NCBI GenBank assembly: GCA_905206365.1 | Contig: CAJLHF010000007.1 | Coordinates: 1 to 64,000, forward strand | DNA length: 64,000 bases | From: an uncultured Sutterella sp. | GTDB taxonomy: Bacteria; Pseudomonadota; Gammaproteobacteria; Burkholderiales; Burkholderiaceae_F | Reading direction: 5' to 3' | Shown: positions 43,705 to 52,161 of the stretch, in pieces | Layout: each line of letters opens with the position of its first letter | How positions within the stretch are numbered: position 1 is the stretch's first letter | The notes under the pieces: generated by a model | The model's database searches: none | Told to the model about the DNA's origin: nothing | The model's input: the letters and a program-made list of their open reading frames with translations, nothing else | Position numbers and translations under genes: made by a program

Positions 43705-45036
43705 ATGCGTACGGTTGATTTACTTATCGAACCCCGCTGGGTTATCCCCGTCGTTCCCAAAGGGATCGTTCTGACGGATCACGCCGTCGTCGTCGACGCG
43801 GGGCGTATCCTCGACGTGCTGCCCGCCGAGGAAGCTCGTTCGAAGTACGAGGCGCGCAAGCATGACGTGCTCAAGCAAAGCGTGGTCATGCCGGGGTTCG
43901 TGAACCTACACACTCACGCCGCCATGAATCTCGTGCGCGGTCTCGGCGCGGACCTGCCGCTTATGGACTGGCTCACGACGAAGATTTGGCCTGCCGAAGG
44001 CAAGCTGATGAGCGACGAATTCGTTGAAGAAGGGTCATTCTTGGCCGGGCTCGAACTCGCCGCTTCGGGCGTGACGACCGCCAACGACAGCTACTTCTTT
44101 CCCGAAGCCGCCGCCCGAGGGCTCAACCGCGCGGGTCTGCGCGCGGCGGTCTCCGCGATCGTCATCGGTTTCCCCTCCGCCTGGGCGAAAGACGACGCCG
44201 AGTACCTCGAAAAGGGCGAAGCGCTCCTCAAGCGCTACGCGGGGAGCGAAACCGTCAAGATCACGGTGGGACCGCACGCCCCGTACACGGTGAGCGACGA
44301 AGCGTTCAAGCGCTGCGCTGAGCTCTCGGATGCCTACGACGCCCCCATCCACATTCATGTGAACGAAACCGCGGGCGAAGTCGCCGACTCGATCAAGCTG
44401 CACGGTGTACGTCCGATCGAGCGTCTGCGACGACTCGGCCTGCTCAACGAGCGCCTCATCGCCGTTCACAGCGTTCACGCCGATGCGGGAGACATCGCGG
44501 CGATGGCTGCTGCGGGCGCTTCGATGTGCCACTGTCCCTGCTCGAATCTGAAGCTCGCCTCGGGCTTTGCGCCCGTTGCAGCCTTCATGAAAGCGGGCGT
44601 CAATGTCGGCATCGGCACGGACGGCGCGGCGAGCAACGACAAACTCGACATGCTCGGCGAAACGCGTCTTGCCGCCATGCTCGCCAAGGCCGTTGCGGGC
44701 GATACGACCACGGCGACCGTGGCCGACATGCTCTATGCGGCGACGATGGGCGGTGCCAAGGCACTCGGTTGGGAAAGGTTGATCGGCTCCGTCGAAATCG
44801 GCAAAGCCGCCGACCTCATTGCGGTCGATCTTTCCGGGGTCGGCACGCTCCCCATTCAAGATCCCGCCGCGCAGCTTCTTTATGCCGCCGATCGGGAAAA
44901 CATCGTGCGTACGTGGGCAAACGGCGAACTCATCGCAAGTCGAGATAAAACAACGGGTAAAACCGTTTGGCACAAAGCCGAAATTCGACCCGAAGAGATA
45001 CAAGCACTTGCCGAAAAGTGGCAAAATAGGATTTAA
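43705..45036 (+). CDS. mtaD: 5-methylthioadenosine / S-adenosylhomocysteine deaminase (TRZ/ATZ family)
   Basis: A 443-residue amidohydrolase. Metal ligands are seen in GFVNLHTHAAMN, HIHVNE, AVHSVHAD and GIGTDGAASND; the last two, with the TIM-barrel layout and C-terminal GWERLIGSVEIGKAADLI, place it with MtaD/TRZ-ATZ deaminases rather than guanine or cytosine deaminases. Likely salvages methylthioadenosine or SAH by deamination. Start ATG 43705 with GGAG upstream but at a wide 13-base spacing. Divergent from gyrA, as in Burkholderia-type genomes. Confidence 0.85.
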   Translation: MRTVDLLIEPRWVIPVVPKGIVLTDHAVVVDAGRILDVLPAEEARSKYEARKHDVLKQSVVMPGFVNLHTHAAMNLVRGLGADLPLMDWLTTKIWPAEGKLMSDEFVEEGSFLAGLELAASGVTTANDSYFFPEAAARGLNRAGLRAAVSAIVIGFPSAWAKDDAEYLEKGEALLKRYAGSETVKITVGPHAPYTVSDEAFKRCAELSDAYDAPIHIHVNETAGEVADSIKLHGVRPIERLRRLGLLNERLIAVHSVHADAGDIAAMAAAGASMCHCPCSNLKLASGFAPVAAFMKAGVNVGIGTDGAASNDKLDMLGETRLAAMLAKAVAGDTTTATVADMLYAATMGGAKALGWERLIGSVEIGKAADLIAVDLSGVGTLPIQDPAAQLLYAADRENIVRTWANGELIASRDKTTGKTVWHKAEIRPEEIQALAEKWQNRI

Positions 45037-45099
45037 GTCGGCGGAAAGACTCTCGGCTCAGAATCCGGCTTTCCGATTCCGCTCCTCTCCGAGACAGGT

Positions 45100-45190
45100 G
45101 CGGTTCGGGAAACCCGACTCCCTGCGGAGTTTCCTTCTGCGCCGACGCCCGTTCTTGGAGCCGCCGAGGACGGGTTTCTGCCGCAGGACG
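45100..45190 (+). promoter_or_regulatory. Structured leader upstream of the OmpA-like gene
   Basis: The 270 gene-free bases after mtaD contain ACTCC/GGAGT followed by TTTCC, which could end mtaD, and a larger fold in which CTGCGG pairs with CCGCAG over about 60 bases with CCCGTTC/GGACGGG nested inside. No consensus promoter was clear to me in this stretch. Such leaders of OmpA genes often carry small-RNA targets, but that is inference. Confidence 0.35.
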
Positions 45191-45306
45191 AGGAATCCTT
45201 TCCAATGCCCTGTCGGAATTCGGTTTTGGTTGACCCTTCGGTGCATGACGAATCACTCAGGCGCACAAAATCGTCCGTTTCCACTTTTTCAAAGGAATAA
45301 ATAAGA

Positions 45307-45978
45307 ATGAAGACTTCCGCGAAGATTGGTGGCGTTGTTGCCGCCCTCATGATTGCCGCTTCCGGCGCCACGTTCGCCGCCGAACAGGTCAATCCCTACG
45401 TGCACTCCACGTCGGGCGAAATCGTCAAGAACAGCTCTGGCCTTTGCTGGCGTACCGGCTTCTGGACGCCCGCCCTCGCCGAAGCCCTCGGCGTGAACGG
45501 TGACGGTTGCGCTTGCGACGCCGACATTCTCGACGCCAACGCCTGCAAGGTCGTCGAAGAACCCGCTCCCGCCAAGGCCGCCGAAAAGGTGACCTTCTCC
45601 GCCGACATGCTCTTCGACTACAACCGCGCGACTCTCAAGGCCGAAGGCCAGGCCGTCCTTGACGACCTCGTCTCCCGCATCGCCGGCGTTGACATCGAGG
45701 TCATCCTCTCGACGGGTTATGCCGACCGCATCGGTTCCGACAAGTTCAACGAAAAGCTCTCGATGCAGCGTGCCGAAGCCGTGAAGGGCTACCTCGTCTC
45801 GAAGGGCGTCGATGCCGCCCTCATCCAGACGGAAGGCAAGGGTGAAAGCGATCCCGTCGTGAACTGCCCGAACCCGAGCCGCAACGGCCAGATCAAGAAC
45901 TTCCGTGAACTCGTCAAGTGCCTCGCTCCGAACCGCCGTGCGGTGGTCGAAGTCGTCGGCTCGCGTCCTGCGGAATAA
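45307..45978 (+). CDS. OmpA-family outer-membrane / peptidoglycan-binding protein
   Basis: A 223-residue protein with a signal peptide (cleavage likely at TFAA|EQV, about residue 25), a short middle part with four cysteines (LCWRTGFWTP, DGCACDAD) and a C-terminal OmpA-like domain: FSADMLFDYNRATLK, STGYADRIGSDKFNEKLSMQRAEAVKGYL and ..GKGESDPV. There is no room for an eight-strand barrel, so it is the short Burkholderiales OmpA type that binds peptidoglycan. AAGGA lies nine bases before the ATG. A 270-base structured leader precedes it and a terminator follows; high expression is likely. Confidence 0.9.
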   Translation: MKTSAKIGGVVAALMIAASGATFAAEQVNPYVHSTSGEIVKNSSGLCWRTGFWTPALAEALGVNGDGCACDADILDANACKVVEEPAPAKAAEKVTFSADMLFDYNRATLKAEGQAVLDDLVSRIAGVDIEVILSTGYADRIGSDKFNEKLSMQRAEAVKGYLVSKGVDAALIQTEGKGESDPVVNCPNPSRNGQIKNFRELVKCLAPNRRAVVEVVGSRPAE

Positions 45979-46030
45979 TGCCTCTCACGGCTCGATCGCC
46001 CGCGCGTTCGAGCCGTAACGAAGGACACCC

Positions 46031-46055
46031 AGCCCCCGCCCGTCGGGGGCTTTTT
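46031..46055 (+). terminator. Terminator of the OmpA-like gene
   Basis: AGCCCCCG, 5-base loop, CGGGGGCT, followed by TTTT. Confidence 0.9.
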
Positions 46056-46125
46056 CGTACGTACACCTGCCGCTTCCCGGGGCGCCCGAGTCGCGTTCCG
46101 AAACTCCAGCGATTCCGTACCGACC

Positions 46126-46797
46126 ATGATTTCGACGCTCATCTTTGATCTCGACGGGACACTCGTCGACACGGCGCCCGACCTCGCGCTCGCCGCCAAT
46201 CTTGTTCGCACCGCCCGAGGGCTGGAACCCCTGCCCGAAACCGAACTGCGCCCCTTTGCAACACGCGGTGCGACGGGACTTTTGGGCGCCGCCCTCGGCG
46301 TCGAGAAAACCGACCCCGATTTTCCCGCTTTGCGTGAGGAATTTTTGAAAAACTACACGGTCAATCTGACCGCAAAATCACGCCCCTTCCCGGGCATTCC
46401 CGCGTTGCTCGAAGCCCTGCGTCACGGGGGCGCGAGGCTTGCCGTCGCCACCAACAAGCAGGCCGCGTTCGCGTCGATCATTCTGCGCGACCTGGCGCTC
46501 AGCCCCTACTTCGATTCGATCCTCTCCAGCGACTCGCCGGGCTGCGCCATGAAGCCCAGGCCCGATATGATTCTGCGTACGCTCGAAGCGTTGGACGTTG
46601 CCCCCGAAGAGACGATCTACGTCGGAGACGATCCCGTCGACCTAGACGCCTCCCGTTGCGCGGGCGTGCGCACGGTGCTTGTCGACTGGGGCTACGCCCA
46701 GGTAGATCTGCACGAGCTCGATGCGGACCGGGTCGTCTCGTGTCCCGAAGAGCTCCTTTGCTACCTCCTCGCGGAAGGATTCGGCTCGGCCCGGTAA
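46126..46797 (+). CDS. gph: Phosphoglycolate phosphatase Gph (HAD family)
   Basis: Removes phosphate from 2-phosphoglycolate, a by-product of DNA repair. 223 residues with HAD motif I FDLDGTLVDTAPDL, motif II VATNKQAA, motif III lysine in MKPRPDM, and motif IV YVGDDPVDLDAS, where GDDPVD replaces the usual GDSxxD. In related bacteria ubiG stands between the OmpA gene and gph; here it is missing. The last 37 bases overlap, tail to tail, the end of the U32 gene. Confidence 0.88.
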   Translation: MISTLIFDLDGTLVDTAPDLALAANLVRTARGLEPLPETELRPFATRGATGLLGAALGVEKTDPDFPALREEFLKNYTVNLTAKSRPFPGIPALLEALRHGGARLAVATNKQAAFASIILRDLALSPYFDSILSSDSPGCAMKPRPDMILRTLEALDVAPEETIYVGDDPVDLDASRCAGVRTVLVDWGYAQVDLHELDADRVVSCPEELLCYLLAEGFGSAR

Positions 46798-48110
46798 GAT
46801 CCCGGATCCCTTTCGTCTCGGCGTTCAACGGGGACTAGTTTGTAGAGCTGATCGCCCGGGCGAATGCGCTCGGGCACGGGGAACGTGATCGAGTCGCCCT
46901 TGCGGGCGGAATCGGCAGGGCGCTCGTCGACGTACAGGGACTTGAGCGTCCAGACGACCGCACCCGTCGTCGGCCCCGTCACCAGGAGTTTCTCGCCCGG
47001 ACACACCTCGCCCGCAAAGAGTTCCGCATGCCCGATGCCGTTGCGGGCGAAGTAGTTGCAAACGCGCCCGAGCGCCGTCTTCTTTTCCGTCGCTTTCGAG
47101 CCGTAGCCGCTCGTCCATTCGCCCGCCGTCTCACCAAGGTAATGCCCGGTCCAAAACCCACGATTGAAGACCTTCGAGAGGCGCGCGTTCCAGTCGGCGA
47201 GGCGCTCCTCGCTCCACTGCCCCGCGAGCGCGCACTTGAGCGCCTCGCTGTAGCAACGCACCGTCTCCAAAACGTACTCGGGAGAGCGCGCCCGTCCCTC
47301 GATCTTGAAAATCGAAACGCCCGCCCGAACAAGCCGCGGCATGAGTTCGATCGTCTTGAGGTCCTTGGGCGACATGAGATAACCGTTGTCGATTTCGAGT
47401 TCCGTTCCCCGAACTTCGTCCTTTACGACGTAGGTGCGGCGACAGTTCTGAAGACACGCGCCCCGATTCGCGCTTTGACCGCGCGTGTGCAGGCTGAGGT
47501 AGCACTTGCCGCTCACGGCCATGCAAAGCGCCCCGTGCACGAAGAGTTCGATCCGAACGGGGCGACCCGAGGGGCCGACGACGCCCTCGCGGCGAATGCC
47601 TTCGGCAATCGCCGCCGTTTGTTCGAGCGTGAGTTCGCGCGCGAGTACGATCACGTCCGCAAACTGTGCGTAGAACTTCACCGCGTCGAGGTTCGCCACG
47701 TTCACCTGTGTCGAGAGGTGCACGATCAGTCCCCGAGCTCGCGCGCGCATCATAACGGCCGTATCGGACGCGATGACGGCGTCGACGCGAGCGGCTTTCG
47801 CCGCATCGAGGACGCGCTCGAGTTCGGGCAGGTCCTCGTCGAAAATCACGGTATTGACCGTCAGATAGAGTCGCACGCCCGCCGCATGAGCGCTCTCGAC
47901 AAGCGCGGCGAGATCCTCCTTCTCGAAGGTCGATGCAGCAAGCGAACGCATGTTGAGCGCGCCGACCCCGAGATAGACGGCGTCCGCCCCCGCGGCGAGC
48001 GCGGCGGCAAAGGATTCCCGCGAACCCGCGGGCGCAAGAATTTCGAAATCGGCGGAACTAAGCGAAGTCACGACAGTGCGAAGGGTGAGAAACGGAAAGC
48101 GCAAAAACAC
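46761..48110 (-). CDS. Peptidase-U32-family protein (TrhP/YegQ-like tRNA hydroxylation)
   Basis: A 449-residue protein with the U32 signature ELFVHGALCMAVSGKCYLS and the cysteine cluster GACLQNC, and FKIEGRARSPEYV. In E. coli, YegQ (TrhP) with these features takes part in 5-hydroxyuridine formation at tRNA position 34, using prephenate and an iron-sulfur cluster; RlhA is the other close relative. I favour TrhP by length. Start unsure: GTG at 48110 lies right beside the tmRNA terminator and GTG at 48071 is an alternative; neither has a clear ribosome site. The domain proper begins at FEILAPAGS. Confidence 0.82.
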   Translation of the reverse strand: MFLRFPFLTLRTVVTSLSSADFEILAPAGSRESFAAALAAGADAVYLGVGALNMRSLAASTFEKEDLAALVESAHAAGVRLYLTVNTVIFDEDLPELERVLDAAKAARVDAVIASDTAVMMRARARGLIVHLSTQVNVANLDAVKFYAQFADVIVLARELTLEQTAAIAEGIRREGVVGPSGRPVRIELFVHGALCMAVSGKCYLSLHTRGQSANRGACLQNCRRTYVVKDEVRGTELEIDNGYLMSPKDLKTIELMPRLVRAGVSIFKIEGRARSPEYVLETVRCYSEALKCALAGQWSEERLADWNARLSKVFNRGFWTGHYLGETAGEWTSGYGSKATEKKTALGRVCNYFARNGIGHAELFAGEVCPGEKLLVTGPTTGAVVWTLKSLYVDERPADSARKGDSITFPVPERIRPGDQLYKLVPVERRDERDPGSYRAEPNPSARR

Positions 48111-48143
48111 AAAACCCGCGAACGGTCGTACCGTCGCGGGCTT
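48111..48143 (-). terminator. tmRNA terminator
   Basis: In the minus direction the stem CCCGCG-ACGGT/ACCGT-CGCGGG with a small bulge is followed by TTTTG. It stops eleven bases after the tmRNA CCA and abuts the possible GTG start of the U32 gene. Confidence 0.85.
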
Positions 48144-48153
48144 TGCTGAAATC

Positions 48154-48515
48154 TGGTGGAGGCGGCGGGAGTTGAACCCGCGTCCGGAAACCTTTTTCCG
48201 ATGGTTCTACATGCGTAGCCGAATGATTTGAGTCTCGCCTACCGCCCTGCCAATCGGCGGGCCGACGGTAAGCCAGCCATCAATTGTTCTCGAACCCGCG
48301 TCGACGACGCCCGAGGATTCCAGCCTCTGTAATCGATGCTGCCGTCGGTTGCCCGACCTGACCCAGAGGCGAATCAGTGCAGCATCTCGCCATTAGGCGG
48401 CGAGAGCGTAACGCTTAGAGTTGGCGTTTATTTGTTTGCAGCGGATTTACGAGGTGACTGCACCTCGGCATGCCCCATACGGCGTCCGCGTCCCCGTCGA
48501 AGCCAAGGCGCCCCC
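48154..48515 (-). ncRNA. ssrA: Transfer-messenger RNA (tmRNA)
   Basis: Rescues stalled ribosomes. One-piece tmRNA of 362 nt: the 5' end GGGGGCGCCTTGGCTTCGAC and 3' end with T-arm GTTCAACTCC and CCTCCACCA form the tRNA-like half, with a 7-bp acceptor (GGGGGCG with CGCCTCC, one G-U) and encoded CCA. The tag reading frame is 48393-48425 on the minus strand: resume codon GCC, then a ten-residue tag ANSKRYALAA and TAA. The tag end ALAA is the usual ClpXP signal, but the middle SKR is basic. Pseudoknot sequences lie between the tag and the 3' half. Confidence 0.96.
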
Positions 48516-48530
48516 GTATGTTGGAGGGGG

Positions 48531-48536
48531 ATTATA
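48531..48536 (-). promoter_or_regulatory. tmRNA promoter -10 element
   Basis: Perfect TATAAT on the minus strand, 15 bases before the mature 5' end, so the primary transcript carries a short 5' leader removed by RNase P. A convincing -35 was not seen. No gene is found in 48537-48741. Confidence 0.6.
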
Positions 48537-48741
48537 GCCCGAACGGCCGAACAGCGTTCGATCGGACGATACGTTTGTTTGCACATTCAGAGGGTCCGTC
48601 GCGGGGCGCCGTGGACCGAACCCCATAGGAAAGCACGAACGGACCGACGATAATGTCCTTAACGCGAAACTCTTCGCTCGAAGCGGGTCGCGCGGCCCAA
48701 GCCGCGCTCCGCAACGACCGAACAACCAAAAAGGATGAGCA

Positions 48742-51255
48742 ATGGGCAAGGGTTTGACTTTTACCATCGTCGCCGTGGCCGTCGGCGCGGCGCTTTACGC
48801 AGGCCTCGGCTACGTCGCCGTGCCTCAGGGGGCGCGCTACGCGCTTGAAAAAATCGCCGCTGAAAAACTCCAACGTCCCGTTACGGTGGGCGAAGTATCC
48901 TTCAGCCCCTGGTCGTGGACCTTCGAACTTTCGGATCTTACGGTCGGAAGTCGCACCGGCCAACACCACCTGCTCAAACTCGATCACCTCCGCGTCGACG
49001 CGAGCAGTCGCTCGCTTCTTGAGTTCGCCCCGGTGCTCGACGCGGTCGAGGTATCAGGACTTGACGTCTTTGCGGCGTTGGACGAAGAAAAGTTCGACGA
49101 GCTTGCCCCAAAGGCGGACAGTGCCCCCGCCGAAGAGTCGCCCGCCGAAGCGGGTTCGGCAATGCCCGCGTTTGCCGTCTACAACATCCGCCTCTCCGAC
49201 AGCCGGATCCGCGTGACCGACGCCGCGAAAGGGATCGACGAGTCGATCACGGACCTCCGGATTGAGCTTCCCTTTGTGAGCACGCTCTCAAGCGCCCGCG
49301 AAAGCCTCCTCACGCCGGTTGTCAACTTCAATTTGAACGGCACACCCGTGGCGGCGACGGGACGCACGAAGCCTTTCGGTTCGTCGCTGGAAACCGAACT
49401 TGCTCTCGACGTGAAGAATCTCGATGCGGCGCGCTTCGCGCGCATCGCGCCCGCTCTCAATTCGCCCGAACTCCGTCTGGCGAGTGCGAACCTCACCGCG
49501 CACGCCTCGGTGCTCTTTCGCAATCCCACTGGAGGCGAACCCGCGAAGATCATTCTCTCCGGTCAGGCCGTGCTCACCGACGTGAAGGCCGAAACCACAG
49601 TCGGGAAGAAACGTGCGCAGTTAGCCGCCCTAAAGAAAGCCTCGATCGACGTGCGCGAAGTGAACCTCGTCGAACAGCTTGCGGCCGTCTCGAACATTCG
49701 CGTGGAGGGTCTCACGGCCGCGCTCGACCGCTCGAACCCGCTCCTTGCGGCAAAGGCGGACGATACGCCCGAAGCGGATTCCGCTGCGGCGGGCAACGCC
49801 GCCGCGCGTTCGTCCGAATCTTCGGTCTGGACCTGGTCGCTCGACTCGGCCGAACTCGTCGACGCCAACCTCTGTTGGACCGACGGCACGGTTTCGCCCG
49901 CGGCGAAAGTCTCGGTCGCAAACCTCAAGGCCGACCTCAAGAACCTCTCTTCGAACGGGAAAGACCCCGCCTCGTTCTCGCTTTCGGCCGATACGCTACG
50001 GGGCACAATCGCCTTGAACGGCACGGTACGCCCGGCTCCGCTCGAGGTCACCGTCAAAGCCAAGGGGCAAAAGCTCGCCCTCACGGACGCGACGGGTTAC
50101 GTGCGCGATGCGCTCGGCGTCGACCTGACCGCAACGACCGCATTCGAGATCGACGGAGCGATGCGCCCCGATGCGACGACCGCCCGGGGCACGGTATCCG
50201 TTTCGGGCGTCTCCCTCAAGAAAGGCAAAGAGACGCTCGCCTCGGTCAATTCCGCTTCGGTGGAACTCAAAAATCTGCAACTCGAAAAACGCACGGCCTC
50301 CGTGGGTCGCGTGGTGGTGGACGGCGCCTCGGTAACGGCCGTCCTTCGCAAGTCCGGCCTCAACCTCGCGCAAATCGGCGCGAAGGAGACCTCGGAGAAC
50401 GGCAAGGCCGAAAGTCCGGCAACGGCGGAAAAGCCTTCCGAGGCCCCCTGGACTTGGTCCGTGGCGGAAGCCGCCCTCAAGCGCTCGAAGCTCGCTTTCC
50501 GCGATGAGACCGTGAAGCCCGTTGCCTCGGCTCAGCTGACGGACCTCAACGTCACGCTGAAGAACCTCGCTTCGACCCCGGGCGCAAAGTCGCTCCTCGA
50601 CGTCTCGACCGTCCTCGGCGGAGGCACCCTCAATGCGGGCGGTCATTTCACGCTCTCGCCCCTCTCGGCCGCGGTTGAAATCAAAGCCGACAAGGTGGGG
50701 CTCAAGTCTTTCTCGAACCTCATGACCGCGTACGCGGGCGTAGGTGCCAAGAGCGGCGAATTCCGCGCCTCGGGCGCCCTCGGCATCGCCTCGACCGGAA
50801 AGGCCGAAAAGCCCGTCGTCACCTGGAAGGGTGACGCGTCGCTCGCGAACTTCAACATGACGAACGCCGCCGGCAAAGGCATCCTGAGTTGGACAAAGGC
50901 CACGCTCGCGGGTATGGACATCGCCACGACTGATCCGATCAAGGTCGTCGTCTCCAAAGCGTCCGTCGAGCAACCCGGCGAAAAGCAAACGAAAATCGTA
51001 CGCGAACTCTCGGGGCTCGCCTCCGCCATCGCGGCGCTGCGCGGCAACGACAAGACCGCCGAGCGCATCGACAAGGTGAACGAGACGCTTTCGGGTACGA
51101 TCGAGCTCGAAAACATCCGCTACGAAAACGGACGCTTCTCGGCCGAAGGGATCGGCAACGGCGCGCTCGGCGCGGTGCTTCTCGAGAAACTTTCCGATTC
51201 GATCGGCAGTCACCTCGTCAAGACGGAAATCGATTCTTCCGCGACGAAACGCTGA
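48742..51255 (+). CDS. DUF748 / AsmA-like inner-membrane-anchored periplasmic protein
   Basis: An 837-residue protein with one N-terminal membrane segment (residues 5-27) and a long beta-rich periplasmic part. The start (EKIAAEKLQRPVTVGEVSFSPWSWTFELSDLTVGS) is the DUF748/AsmA pattern. Inside are at least two repeats of a pattern with WTWS and a following DLN/DLK strand (near residues 366 and 566), which fits the repeating beta-taco groove of AsmA/TamB/YhdP-type lipid conduits. Probable role is lipid or outer-membrane homeostasis, by family only. Many family members exceed 1000 residues, so this one is short, but it ends naturally. AAGGA precedes the ATG. Confidence 0.8.
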   Translation: MGKGLTFTIVAVAVGAALYAGLGYVAVPQGARYALEKIAAEKLQRPVTVGEVSFSPWSWTFELSDLTVGSRTGQHHLLKLDHLRVDASSRSLLEFAPVLDAVEVSGLDVFAALDEEKFDELAPKADSAPAEESPAEAGSAMPAFAVYNIRLSDSRIRVTDAAKGIDESITDLRIELPFVSTLSSARESLLTPVVNFNLNGTPVAATGRTKPFGSSLETELALDVKNLDAARFARIAPALNSPELRLASANLTAHASVLFRNPTGGEPAKIILSGQAVLTDVKAETTVGKKRAQLAALKKASIDVREVNLVEQLAAVSNIRVEGLTAALDRSNPLLAAKADDTPEADSAAAGNAAARSSESSVWTWSLDSAELVDANLCWTDGTVSPAAKVSVANLKADLKNLSSNGKDPASFSLSADTLRGTIALNGTVRPAPLEVTVKAKGQKLALTDATGYVRDALGVDLTATTAFEIDGAMRPDATTARGTVSVSGVSLKKGKETLASVNSASVELKNLQLEKRTASVGRVVVDGASVTAVLRKSGLNLAQIGAKETSENGKAESPATAEKPSEAPWTWSVAEAALKRSKLAFRDETVKPVASAQLTDLNVTLKNLASTPGAKSLLDVSTVLGGGTLNAGGHFTLSPLSAAVEIKADKVGLKSFSNLMTAYAGVGAKSGEFRASGALGIASTGKAEKPVVTWKGDASLANFNMTNAAGKGILSWTKATLAGMDIATTDPIKVVVSKASVEQPGEKQTKIVRELSGLASAIAALRGNDKTAERIDKVNETLSGTIELENIRYENGRFSAEGIGNGALGAVLLEKLSDSIGSHLVKTEIDSSATKR

Positions 51256-51269
51256 TCCGTCCAACGCGT

Positions 51270-51295
51270 GCGGCCGGAGCTTGGAGTTCCGGCCG
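51270..51295 (+). terminator. Hairpin after the DUF748 gene
   Basis: GCGGCCGGA pairs with TTCCGGCCGC (stem of about 8-9 bp), with no T-run; a weak terminator or stability element. Confidence 0.45.
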
Positions 51296-51327
51296 CTGGT
51301 CGAGGGGACTTTGCGGACCTCGAATAC

Positions 51328-51358
51328 GGAAAAGCCCGCGGACTTTCGTCCGCGGGCT
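51328..51358 (-). terminator. tRNA-Thr terminator
   Basis: Perfect 11-bp stem AGCCCGCGGAC/GTCCGCGGGCT with a 4-base loop and TTTT in the minus direction, nine bases after the tRNA end. Confidence 0.88.
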
Positions 51359-51367
51359 TCTGAATTC

Positions 51368-51443
51368 TGGTGCCGGAGAAGAGATTCGAACTCCCGACCT
51401 TCGCATTACGAATGCGCTGCTCTACCAGCTGAGCTACACCGGC
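51368..51443 (-). tRNA. thrW: tRNA-Thr, anticodon CGU
   Basis: 76 nt with encoded CCA. Acceptor GCCGGTG/CTCCGGC-type pairing, D-arm GCTC..GAGC, anticodon loop TTCGTAA giving CGU, and T-arm GGGAGTTCGAATCTC. The sequence closely follows E. coli thrW, which also has a CGU anticodon. Reads ACG codons. Confidence 0.95.
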
Positions 51444-51584
51444 TTTCCCTCGATCCGCTTGCTTCGTTTTGTTTGAAGCGTTGCGCATCAGAGAATTCGA
51501 ATTATGAAGACATTTTCGATTTTACGCAAGTGCTTTTTACATTTTATTACATTCATGATTTTCGGACCCCTGCGCGTGCTTTCA

Positions 51585-51614
51585 TTTACCGCATCGGGCC
51601 GCACCTCCTATAAT
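51585..51614 (+). promoter_or_regulatory. tsaE-amiC promoter
   Basis: TTTACC (51585-51590), 18-base spacer, perfect TATAAT (51609-51614). An in-frame ATG at 51613 overlaps the -10 box and so cannot be the tsaE start; the next ATG (51652) is used. Confidence 0.7.
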
Positions 51615-51651
51615 GGAGCGATTTTCACTTACCGCCGACTCAAACTCACGG

Positions 51652-52161
51652 ATGTCTAACGAAATTTCCCAGCCGTTGGTCGTTTCTTTGCCCCTGCCCG
51701 AGGACACCGACCGCCTCGGTCGGGCTTTCGCCCGCACCCTTTGCGCCCGTGCCGACGAAATTCGTCGTACGGGTCTTGCCATTCGTCTGGAGGGCGACCT
51801 CGGAGCAGGCAAGACGTCGCTCGTACGCGCGATCCTGCGCGGCCTCGGCTACGAAGGAGCGGTAAAGAGCCCCACCTTTTCGCTACTCGAAACCTATGCG
51901 GTCGCGGGGCTCGAATTCAATCACTTCGACTTCTACCGTTTCGAGACGCCCGAAGAATTTGAAGATGCGGGCTTTGAGGAGTGCTTCCGCCCCGGAGCGG
52001 TCTGTGCCACCGAGTGGAGCGAAAAAGCCGTCCCGTACCTTCCGCCGGCCGATCTCATCGTGAACCTGACGGTCGAGGGCCTCGGCCGCCGCGCCGAGCT
52101 CACTCCCCAAACCGAAGCGGCCCGCGTGCTGCTAGCCTCCCTGCCGAAGGACCTCGAATGA
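51652..52161 (+). CDS. tsaE: tRNA threonylcarbamoyladenosine biosynthesis ATPase TsaE
   Basis: Partner of TsaB and TsaD in making t6A37 in tRNAs that read ANN codons. 169 residues with Walker A EGDLGAGKTSLVRA, VKSPTFSLLETYA, FNHFDFYRF and the tryptophan-containing ATEWSEKA. Start after the -10 box (see promoter). Its TGA overlaps the ATG of amiC (ATGA), a common arrangement. TsaC for the same pathway is at 58136. Confidence 0.93.
   Translation: MSNEISQPLVVSLPLPEDTDRLGRAFARTLCARADEIRRTGLAIRLEGDLGAGKTSLVRAILRGLGYEGAVKSPTFSLLETYAVAGLEFNHFDFYRFETPEEFEDAGFEECFRPGAVCATEWSEKAVPYLPPADLIVNLTVEGLGRRAELTPQTEAARVLLASLPKDLE

Noticed and set aside
51613..51651. ATG at 51613 as tsaE start
   Set aside because: It sits inside a perfect TATAAT, so a transcript from that promoter would not contain it.
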